5,165 bases of DNA from Rhizobacter sp. (GTDB lineage Bacteria > Pseudomonadota > Gammaproteobacteria > Burkholderiales > Burkholderiaceae_C): NCBI GenBank assembly GCA_025360945.1, contig JANYBE010000192.1, positions 1 to 5,165 of the forward strand, written 5' to 3'. Shown here in pieces: positions 1-5,165 of this stretch. A program made the position numbers and the translations under genes. Positions within the stretch are counted from its first letter, which is position 1. Each line of letters opens with the position of its first letter. The notes below the pieces were generated by a model. It ran no database searches. It was not told the DNA's origin and saw nothing but the letters and a program-made list of their open reading frames with translations.

Positions 1-107
1 CGAGTGCACAGCAGGCAGCCCCCGGCGCTGCGTCCAAGAATGTGCGTGTCATCCAGCTCGAGCGTGTTGTCGTCACCGGCAAGCGCCTGCACGCCGACAC
101 GCACTGA
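1..107 (+). CDS. 3' end of a small protein gene with a VxQLExVVxTxKRL block (partial)
   Basis: The reading frame is open from the left edge (first full codon at 3) and ends with TGA at 105-107, leaving 34 residues. It is called coding because its C-terminal block VIQLERVVVTGKRL (codons 48-89) matches VVQLETVVITAKRL in the complete small protein at 1305-1517: 10 of 14 residues are identical, with similar distance to the stop. A rho-independent terminator follows 49 bases after the stop, as expected at the end of a short transcription unit. The start, any membrane segment and the ribosome binding site lie outside the window. The visible part has an Ala/Gln/Pro-rich lead-in and then the conserved block; there is no enzymatic motif. 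Function is unknown. By analogy with its paralogue it may have an N-terminal hydrophobic segment, but that is inference. Confidence 0.7.
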   Translation, partial: SAQQAAPGAASKNVRVIQLERVVVTGKRLHADTH

Positions 108-155
108 GAAAGTCGCCGTCTGCAGCCGACATGTGCCGGCCCGATCCTGGTCATG

Positions 156-198
156 CGCCTGATGCCTACCGGACTCCGGGTGTCAGGCGTTTTTTTTT
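156..198 (+). terminator. Rho-independent terminator of the upstream small gene
   Basis: A perfect 7-bp stem CGCCTGA (156-162) / TCAGGCG (183-189) can be extended inward with G-U and C-G pairs (163-167 with 178-182) to about 12 bp. It is followed at once by nine T residues (190-198). An alternative inner pairing is CCGG/CCGG (169-172 with 176-179). Stem plus T-tract on the plus strand is the classic intrinsic terminator, placed after the small gene ending at 107 and just before mak. Its T-tract ends only 24 bases before the mak ATG. Confidence 0.88.
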
Positions 199-222
199 GG
201 CGCTGCTACTCTACGCACCGGC

Positions 223-1155
223 ATGACCACATCACCCCCACCGACGATCGGTGTCGACCTCGGCGGCACCAAGATCGAAGCCATCGTGTTGGACGCCGAT
301 GGCCACAGCCGCTGGCGCCAGCGCGTGCCCACACCCACGGGCGACTACAGCGCGACGCTGCAGACGGTGGCCGCGCTCGTGCAGCGCGCCGAGGCTGATC
401 TTGGCCTGGGTACCTGCAGCGTAGGTGTCGGCACGCCGGGCACCGCGACAAACGCCGGTCTGATAAAAAACGCGAACTCGACCTGCCTGAACGGCCAGCC
501 GCTGCAACGCGATCTTGCCACCCTGCTGGCGCGCCCGGTGCGGATCGCGAACGACGCCAATTGCCTCGCGCTGTCCGAAGCAACCGATGGTTCTGCCGCG
601 GGCGCAGAGGTGGTGTTCGCGGTCATCCTCGGCACGGGTGTTGGCGCCGGCGTGGTCGTGAACGGGCAACTGCTCAGCGGCCCGAACGGCCTCGCCGGCG
701 AATGGGGCCACAACCCGCTTCCGTGGGCCACTGCAGGCGAGTTGCCCGGGCCTGCCTGTTTCTGCGGCCAGTGCGGTTGCATCGAGACCTGGTTGAGCGG
801 GCCGGGCCTGGCGCGCGAGCACGCGACGCACACCGGCGACGCGTCGTTGACCGCGCAGCAAATCGGCATGCGCGCCGCGCAAGGCGACGCCGCCTGCGAG
901 GCCTCGTTGCAGCGCTTTGAAACCCGACTGGCGCGCAGCCTCGCACACGTGATCAACCTGCTCGACCCGCACGTGATCGTGCTCGGCGGTGGGCTCTCGG
1001 GCCTGGACCGCCTTCTTGTCAACGTGCCGCCCCTGTGGGGCGACTTCGTGTTCAGCGGCGGGCTCAAGGATCCGGTACGCACGGCACTAAAACGCAGCCT
1101 GCACGGCGACTCGTCCGGTGTGCGCGGTGCGGCCTGGTTGTGGCGCCACGCGTAA
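223..1155 (+). CDS. mak: ROK-family fructokinase (Mak-like)
   Basis: This is a cytoplasmic sugar kinase of the ROK family, 310 residues, close to the roughly 302 of E. coli Mak. Mak transfers phosphate from ATP to fructose to give fructose 6-phosphate (EC 2.7.1.4), feeding glycolysis. Visible motifs: the N-terminal phosphate-binding loop VDLGGTK (11-17); NANSTCLNGQP (83-93), typical of Mak; NDANC (110-114), whose D111 is the expected catalytic base; a glycine-rich ILGTGVGAGV (135-144); and the ROK zinc site made of H163 in GEWGHNPLP plus C179, C181 and C186 in CFCGQCGCIE. VIVLGGGLS (251-259) and the C-terminal HGDSSGVRGAAWLW (294-307) also match my recollection of Mak. The start at 223 leaves eight residues before the conserved IGVDLGG. 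No Shine-Dalgarno sequence is visible before it, so start and expression mode are less certain than identity. Related ROK kinases such as NagK use other sugars, so substrate is assigned by resemblance only. Confidence 0.92.
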   Translation: MTTSPPPTIGVDLGGTKIEAIVLDADGHSRWRQRVPTPTGDYSATLQTVAALVQRAEADLGLGTCSVGVGTPGTATNAGLIKNANSTCLNGQPLQRDLATLLARPVRIANDANCLALSEATDGSAAGAEVVFAVILGTGVGAGVVVNGQLLSGPNGLAGEWGHNPLPWATAGELPGPACFCGQCGCIETWLSGPGLAREHATHTGDASLTAQQIGMRAAQGDAACEASLQRFETRLARSLAHVINLLDPHVIVLGGGLSGLDRLLVNVPPLWGDFVFSGGLKDPVRTALKRSLHGDSSGVRGAAWLWRHA

Positions 1156-1201
1156 CCCGCACGCAGCGTTCATCCGCCCATTTCGCACTTCAAGCGCGTC
1201 G

Positions 1202-1250
1202 CGCCGCAGCCCATCGCATCGCGCTGTCGCTGCGGCGATGCCGCTCCTAA
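1202..1250. repeat. REP-like palindromic element
   Basis: In the 149-base gap after mak lies a nested set of inverted repeats: CGCCGCAGC (1202-1210) with GCTGCGGCG (1229-1237), GCATCGC (1216-1222) with GCGATGC (1235-1241), and a compact GCGGC-GAT-GCCGC hairpin (1232-1244) followed by TCCTAA. Read on the minus strand this gives TTAGGAG, then a GCGGC...GCCGC hairpin. That is the architecture of proteobacterial REP sequences (GTAGGAG-type head plus short hairpin), with an imperfect head. The pairings exclude one another. There is no T-tract, so it is not a standard intrinsic terminator, although such structures can stabilise the 3' end of an upstream message, here mak. Copy number elsewhere in the genome is unknown. 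Confidence 0.5.
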
Positions 1251-1262
1251 AGTTCACTCCAT

Positions 1263-1280
1263 CGCGAACCGATGTTCGCG
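1263..1280 (+). promoter_or_regulatory. Leader hairpin / palindrome before the small gene
   Basis: CGCGAAC (1263-1269) and GTTCGCG (1274-1280) form a perfect 7-bp inverted repeat around a 4-base CGAT centre. It ends 12 bases before the Shine-Dalgarno sequence and 24 bases before the start codon of the small gene at 1305. It could be a structured 5' leader or a dyad operator for a DNA-binding regulator. The sequence alone does not decide, and no convincing -35/-10 pair was found nearby. Confidence 0.4.
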
Positions 1281-1292
1281 CCGACCAACCCC

Positions 1293-1298
1293 AAGGAG
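1293..1298 (+). promoter_or_regulatory. Shine-Dalgarno sequence deciding the start at 1305
   Basis: AAGGAG lies six bases before the ATG at 1305-1307. This strong site selects ATG 1305 over the in-frame upstream ATG at 1272, which would begin inside the leader palindrome and would place charged, hydrophilic residues before the hydrophobic segment. Confidence 0.85.
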
Positions 1299-1304
1299 TA
1301 CTTC

Positions 1305-1517
1305 ATGACCGACCGATTCTTCCTCGCAACGCTGACCTTGAGCATGCTGGTAGTCGGGTCGATGAGCATCGTCTCCGCGCTGGTCGACGGCGTACGGCGC
1401 GAGCCGGCCCCCGTGGTGCAACTCGAGACCGTCGTGATCACGGCCAAGCGCCTCGCCCCATCGGCCGACGTCGTCGCCAGCGAACACGTCGAGCCTGCGG
1501 CCCCACGTGCGCAGTGA
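1305..1517 (+). CDS. Small secreted or single-pass membrane protein with a TonB-box-like block
   Basis: This is a 70-residue protein of unknown function. The start is set by a strong AAGGAG six bases upstream. Residues 5-27 form one continuous hydrophobic stretch (FFLATLTLSMLVVGSMSIVS and on) after a short N-terminus with one Arg. It could be a membrane anchor, or a signal peptide cut after the V-S-A at 23-25, leaving about 45 residues outside the cytoplasm. After a short charged part (DGVRRE) comes VVQLETVVITAKRL (37-50), which matches the truncated gene at the left edge in 10 of 14 positions, then a Pro/Ala-rich tail. There are no cysteines and no catalytic motif. ETVVITAKR resembles the TonB box of outer-membrane receptors (such as ETMVVTA in CirA, from memory), but no receptor plug or barrel follows. 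The gene stands alone after mak and converges on the protease gene, with 11 bases between stop codons. Confidence 0.82.
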   Translation: MTDRFFLATLTLSMLVVGSMSIVSALVDGVRREPAPVVQLETVVITAKRLAPSADVVASEHVEPAAPRAQ

Positions 1518-1528
1518 CGGCATCAGCC

Positions 1529-4315
1529 TTAAACGCCGGCCCGCACAAGTCGCGCCGACAAGGCCTGTGTCAGCGTTTCGTTACAGTCCTTCAGGTGCGC
1601 GCGCGCATCGGCACTCAGCGTTGAGCGGCCCTCGGACTTCTTGATGCGTACGAGCAGGTCGCTCGCCTCGGCGCGCACCAGACCACGCGCATCTGCACGT
1701 CCGCCGGTGGCCGGACGCAGCAACAGCGACGCGAGGCGGTTCAGGTGCTCGCGCTGCAACTCGCGGCGCGCCGCAGGAATGTCGCTTCCGCCACGCAACT
1801 CGCTCCAGATATCGCGGTCCAGCCGCGTGTAAAGCTCCGAGAGCTGGAACGACTCGCTGCCGCGCGCCGCACCCTGGTTGTCGAGAATGCGCATTGCGAC
1901 TGCATCGCTCATCAGATGGTTCAGCAAAGCGCGCTGCACCGCGAGCACGCGCTGCGGCGGCGAGAACTCGGTCGAGACCGAGGACGAGCCGAATTCGAGC
2001 GACTCGCCGCGCTCCTGGAAGTCCGGCGCGAGACGACGCTGCAACGCCGGGCTGACGATGAAGCTGTCGGCCGCTAGCAGGCCGCGCGAGATCACGTCGA
2101 GCGCGTCGCGCTGATCTGCGGCCGACACCGGTTGCAGCGGATCGCGGCCGCTGCCGGGGTGATCGCGCAGCGTGCGCACGCCACCGATCTGGCGTGCCAG
2201 CACGCCCACCGAGCGGGCCACGTCGTTGATCGCAAAGTTGAGCGAGCGACGCAACACCGCGTAGTCCTGGTCTGGCGGCAGCGTGCGCGATTCCTGGCGC
2301 TTGAACAGATCTCGTGCGATCGCGAAACGCTTGCGCACGAACGCGGCTTGGTCGCTGCCCAGGTCGAAGTGCAGGGCCTCGGGATCGATGCCGAGGAAGT
2401 TGTCTTCGTCGGTGCCGAAGGCGAGCTCGGGCTCGCCGCTGCGCGCGGCGATCCTTTCTAGCGCGGCCTTCTCGTCGGCCGGCGCGATCGGCCTGTAGGC
2501 GTACTCAATGGCCCAGTAGTCGTAGCTGCCCAGGGTGGTCTGGAACGGCGCTACAAGCCGCCCGCCAGGGCCGGCCAAGTTGATCGGCGCGTACTCCATC
2601 ACCGAACCGGTCAGCGCGTGCGTGCGAGTGAACTCTGGGTCGTTGAGCTGCTGCTCGCTGAACACGCGCGAGGCACGGAAGTTGTGGCGCAGCCCGAGCG
2701 TGTGACCGACCTCGTGCATGGTCGTGTCTTTCAAGTAGTCGAGCACGAACGCTTCAGCCTCGGGGCCAGACGGGTCGATGTCGCCGCGCGCGGCGAGCAC
2801 ATCGAGCGCGTAGCCGAGCTGTTCGGCACCCATGTCGGCGACCTCGCACAGGCGGGCGTCGAAGCGGCGCCCATCGGCCTGCGCGTTCGGTGCTGTACCA
2901 ATCTGCATCAGCCTGCCCCAGTCGGTCGCGTTGGTGTTCAGGATCTGCGAGCGCGCCGCGCGCAAATTTCGCGACGACAAGCTTTCGATGCCGATGTTGG
3001 CGGCAAGTATCTCGCCGCTGCGCGGGTCGACGTGACTCGGCCCGATCGCGCCGAACGAGGGCGAGTTGTCGGTCATCCAGCGCACCGAGGCGCCGCCGTC
3101 CAGCGTGTCGATCGCGTTGTCGTCGTCGGGCTGGACCTTGACCTGGATCGCATCCTTGAAGCCGATCTTCTCGAAGGCCTTGTTCCACTCCAGGATGCCG
3201 GCAGTGATCGCGCCGCGGTACTTGACCGGAATGGTCCGGTCGAGCACGTAGACGATCGGCTTGATCGGCTCGGACAGCGCCGCAGCTGCGTCCTTCTTCT
3301 CGAGCCGCCAGCGATTGACGTTTCGCACCGCCGGTGTGCGCGCAAGGTCGTCGCTGAAGTCGAAGCGGGTCGCGGTGAAGTAGCCGATGCGCGCATCCGC
3401 GGGCCGGCCGGCCATCGGCGCTTCGGGCAAGGGCGCGAGCGTGTAGTGCATGGTCACGAACAGGCTGCGCGGGTCGGGCAATGTGCGCGGCACCGTGGGC
3501 ACCGGAGCGCCCGGCGGCGTGCCCGGTTGCGGCACCGCGATCGAGCCGGTCGCGAAGTGCGCCAGCACCTGTAGCGACACCGCCTCGGGTGTGGCGTGGA
3601 TGGTCGTGATCGCCGAGTTGCGCCCGTCGAAGGCGTAGCCCTGGCGATAGCTGCGTTGCAGCCGCATGCCGACGCCCAGCATGTCGTTGACGAACAGCGC
3701 TCCGGCATCCATCAGCACCGATTTGCGCTCCGGCTGCGGCGCGCTCGCCACCGGCGTGCTCGCCAGAAGGCTGGGCGAGAACGAGGCCGCGACCGAGCGG
3801 CCTTCCGGTGTGCCGGCCTTGGCCGTGTACTCGGTGTTGAGCGCGATCATCTGCACCTGGTTGTGGACACGGCGGAATTCGATCACGCGTTCGTCGTCCA
3901 TAAGGCCGCCGAAGACACCGGCCTCGCCGATGCCCGTGGCGAGCTTGGGCGAGAGGAAGAAGGGCTTGTCGAAGTCCTCCGGCCGCAGTTCGAGCCAGAC
4001 CTTCTCGTCCTTTTGGTAAAGGGTGACGAGACCGTCGATCTTCTTGGCGTCCTTGATCACGGTCGCGAACGGCGCCGGACTACCGGGCGGCGCGACCGCC
4101 GGCTGCGGCGTGCCGGGCGGCACGCCCGAGGCCGCCGGCGCGACGGGTGCGACCGCGACCGGCCGTGCACCGCCATTCGCCGACGCTGCCGCAGCGGGCG
4201 GGCTCGCCGCCGGTGTCAGCGATGCGCAACCACCGAGCCAGAGTAGCATGGTCGGGAGCGCAAAGCGCCGCAGCGCTGATGGGATGGGAGCAAGGGCGGG
4301 AAGGCTTCGTGTCAT
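1529..4315 (-). CDS. Lipoprotein zinc metalloprotease (Met-zincin, DUF5117/DUF5118 family)
   Basis: This is a 928-residue predicted outer-membrane lipoprotein with a zinc protease domain. The N-terminus has R3, R16 and R17, a short hydrophobic core (18-27) and a lipobox LGGC with the lipidated cysteine at C30. Ala at +2 gives no inner-membrane retention signal. A Pro/Ala-rich linker runs to about residue 82. Next come regions matching, from memory, DUF5118 (about 82-130) and DUF5117 (about 140-340), then the zincin part. The metzincin-type zinc site HEVGHTLGLRH is at 534-544: H534, H538 and H544 are predicted ligands and E535 the catalytic base. SVMEY (571-575) supplies the Met-turn with M573. 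All key residues are present, so an active peptidase is expected; the substrate is unknown. A second Pro-rich segment sits at about 257-278. ATG 4315 is chosen because it gives a complete lipoprotein signal, though no clear Shine-Dalgarno precedes it. It lies 120 bases downstream of ettA on the same strand, so co-transcription is possible but not shown. Confidence 0.9.
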   Translation of the reverse strand: MTRSLPALAPIPSALRRFALPTMLLWLGGCASLTPAASPPAAAASANGGARPVAVAPVAPAASGVPPGTPQPAVAPPGSPAPFATVIKDAKKIDGLVTLYQKDEKVWLELRPEDFDKPFFLSPKLATGIGEAGVFGGLMDDERVIEFRRVHNQVQMIALNTEYTAKAGTPEGRSVAASFSPSLLASTPVASAPQPERKSVLMDAGALFVNDMLGVGMRLQRSYRQGYAFDGRNSAITTIHATPEAVSLQVLAHFATGSIAVPQPGTPPGAPVPTVPRTLPDPRSLFVTMHYTLAPLPEAPMAGRPADARIGYFTATRFDFSDDLARTPAVRNVNRWRLEKKDAAAALSEPIKPIVYVLDRTIPVKYRGAITAGILEWNKAFEKIGFKDAIQVKVQPDDDNAIDTLDGGASVRWMTDNSPSFGAIGPSHVDPRSGEILAANIGIESLSSRNLRAARSQILNTNATDWGRLMQIGTAPNAQADGRRFDARLCEVADMGAEQLGYALDVLAARGDIDPSGPEAEAFVLDYLKDTTMHEVGHTLGLRHNFRASRVFSEQQLNDPEFTRTHALTGSVMEYAPINLAGPGGRLVAPFQTTLGSYDYWAIEYAYRPIAPADEKAALERIAARSGEPELAFGTDEDNFLGIDPEALHFDLGSDQAAFVRKRFAIARDLFKRQESRTLPPDQDYAVLRRSLNFAINDVARSVGVLARQIGGVRTLRDHPGSGRDPLQPVSAADQRDALDVISRGLLAADSFIVSPALQRRLAPDFQERGESLEFGSSSVSTEFSPPQRVLAVQRALLNHLMSDAVAMRILDNQGAARGSESFQLSELYTRLDRDIWSELRGGSDIPAARRELQREHLNRLASLLLRPATGGRADARGLVRAEASDLLVRIKKSEGRSTLSADARAHLKDCNETLTQALSARLVRAGV

Positions 4316-4435
4316 GAGGGGTGCACCGGGATGAAATGAGCGGCAGGCAGGGTGTGCGCATGCCGCCAGGTCAGAGCATGTGTCGTCGGGATGAGTTCAA
4401 CACACGGCCCACTATTTTGCCTACTGCGACGTGCT

Positions 4436-5165
4436 TCATTTCAGGGCCTTGAAGCGCAGACGGTGCGGCCGCGCACCCTCTTCGCCTAGGCGGCGCTTCT
4501 TGTCGGCCTCGTACTCTTGGTAGTTGCCATCGAAGAAGACCCATTTCGAGTCGCCCTCGCAGGCCAGGATGTGCGTGGCGATGCGGTCCAGGAACCAGCG
4601 GTCGTGGCTAATCACCATTACGCTGCCGGCGAACTCGAGCAGCGCGTCTTCGAGGGCGCGCAGGGTTTCCACGTCGAGGTCGTTCGACGGCTCGTCAAGC
4701 ATCAGCACGTTGCCCCCCTGCGCAAGCGTCTTGGCCAGGTGCAGCCGGCCGCGTTCGCCGCCCGAGAGGCTGCCGACCAGCTTTTGCTGGTCGTTGCCCT
4801 TGAAATTGAAGCGGCCAATGTAGGCGCGCGACGGCATCACGAACTTGCCGACGACGATATTGTCTAGGCCGCCGGAGACGTCCTGCCACACCGTCTTGTC
4901 GTCCTCGAGCGATTCGCGGCTCTGTTCGACGAATGCCATGCGCGCGGTTGGGCCGATCTTGACGTTGCCGACGGTCGGCTTTTCCTTGCCGGCGATCATC
5001 CGGAACAGCGTCGACTTCCCGGCACCGTTCGGGCCGATGATGCCGACGATCGCGCCGGCCGGCACCTTGAAGCTGAGGTCGTCGATGAGCAGGCGGTCGC
5101 CGAAGCTCTTGCTGACGTTGGTGAACTCGATCACCTCGTGGCCGAGGCGGTCTGCGACGGGGATG
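4436..5165 (-). CDS. ettA: Energy-dependent translational throttle protein EttA, C-terminal half (partial)
   Basis: This is the 3' part of an ABC-F ATPase gene. EttA binds the ribosomal E site and, depending on ATP/ADP, lets or blocks the first steps of elongation; it is cytoplasmic and has no membrane domain. The frame is open to the right edge with IPVADRLGHEVIEF, so a GTG at 5134 is internal, not a start. About 242 of the usual roughly 555 residues are visible, covering the second ATPase domain: Walker A GPNGAGKST (5009-5035), signature LSGGERGRLHLAK, Walker B with catalytic Glu in LMLDEPSNDLD, and the H-loop ISHDRW. MPSRAYIGRFNFKG between Walker A and the signature is characteristic of EttA over Uup or YheS, as is the basic tail (KKRRLGEEGARPHRLRFKALK without its last residues). 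The first ATPase domain, the arm and the interdomain linker lie outside. No T-tract terminator follows the stop at 4436-4438. Confidence 0.96.
   Translation of the reverse strand, partial: IPVADRLGHEVIEFTNVSKSFGDRLLIDDLSFKVPAGAIVGIIGPNGAGKSTLFRMIAGKEKPTVGNVKIGPTARMAFVEQSRESLEDDKTVWQDVSGGLDNIVVGKFVMPSRAYIGRFNFKGNDQQKLVGSLSGGERGRLHLAKTLAQGGNVLMLDEPSNDLDVETLRALEDALLEFAGSVMVISHDRWFLDRIATHILACEGDSKWVFFDGNYQEYEADKKRRLGEEGARPHRLRFKALK

Noticed and set aside
232..1082. Minus-strand open frames of about 245 codons opposite mak
   Set aside because: They mirror the kinase gene, whose motifs are intact along its whole length; the antisense products show no family features.
2618..3574. A long plus-strand open frame (318 codons) opposite the metalloprotease gene
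   Set aside because: It is an antisense shadow in GC-rich DNA: the protein is rich in Arg, Val, Ala and Asp with no family motif, and the opposite strand encodes a protease with a complete zinc site.
3596..4246. Plus-strand frame of 216 codons opposite the protease N-terminal region
   Set aside because: It is Arg-rich low-complexity translation of the Pro/Ala linker read from the other strand, with no recognisable domain and no ribosome binding site.
4316..4435. Promoter or terminator in the 120-base gap between ettA and the protease gene
   Set aside because: On the minus strand TTGAAC is a fair -35 but no good -10 lies at proper spacing. GCGGCA/TGCCGC (4340-4345 with 4361-4366) has a 15-base loop and no T-tract. 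Nothing here is strong enough to call.
4684..4704. Serine in EPSNDLD of the EttA Walker B region, where E. coli has threonine (EPTNDLD)
   Set aside because: It is a common variant outside the enteric bacteria and leaves the catalytic Glu intact, so it is not a defect.
5132..5134. GTG as a possible start of a separate single-domain ABC protein
   Set aside because: The frame continues upstream to the window edge with residues that match EttA just before its second ATPase domain, so the GTG encodes an internal valine.

Overview
The window is GC-rich bacterial DNA with dense coding on both strands. It most likely comes from a betaproteobacterium of the Burkholderiales type. The best clue is the EttA fragment at the right edge: its EPSNDLDVETLRALEDALLE stretch and its C-terminal tail look, from memory, like betaproteobacterial EttA. 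The 928-residue lipoprotein metalloprotease fits the same group. A gammaproteobacterial origin is not excluded, because the REP-like element near 1200-1250 resembles repeats best known from Pseudomonas and Xanthomonas relatives.

Layout, left to right. Plus strand: the last 34 codons of a small protein gene (1-107), a strong rho-independent terminator (156-198), a complete ROK-family sugar kinase closely resembling E. coli Mak fructokinase (223-1155), an intergenic stretch with a REP-like palindrome (about 1202-1250) and a tight leader hairpin (1263-1280), then a complete 70-residue membrane or secreted small protein (1305-1517). Minus strand: a lipoprotein zinc metalloprotease of the Met-zincin / DUF5117 family (1529-4315) and, upstream of it on that strand, the 3' half of ettA, an ABC-F translation factor (4436 to the right edge). 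The two strands converge at 1517/1529 with only 11 bases between stop codons.

The kinase, the protease and EttA belong to known families and show no obvious functional link. Mak would phosphorylate cytoplasmic fructose, the protease is predicted to be anchored in the outer membrane, and EttA acts on the ribosome. The least explained part is the pair of small genes flanking mak. Their C-terminal parts share a 14-residue block (VIQLERVVVTGKRL and VVQLETVVITAKRL, 10 of 14 identical), so they are probably paralogues. The block resembles a TonB box, which is only a hypothesis here. No CRISPR array, tRNA, rRNA, insertion sequence or phage gene was seen.
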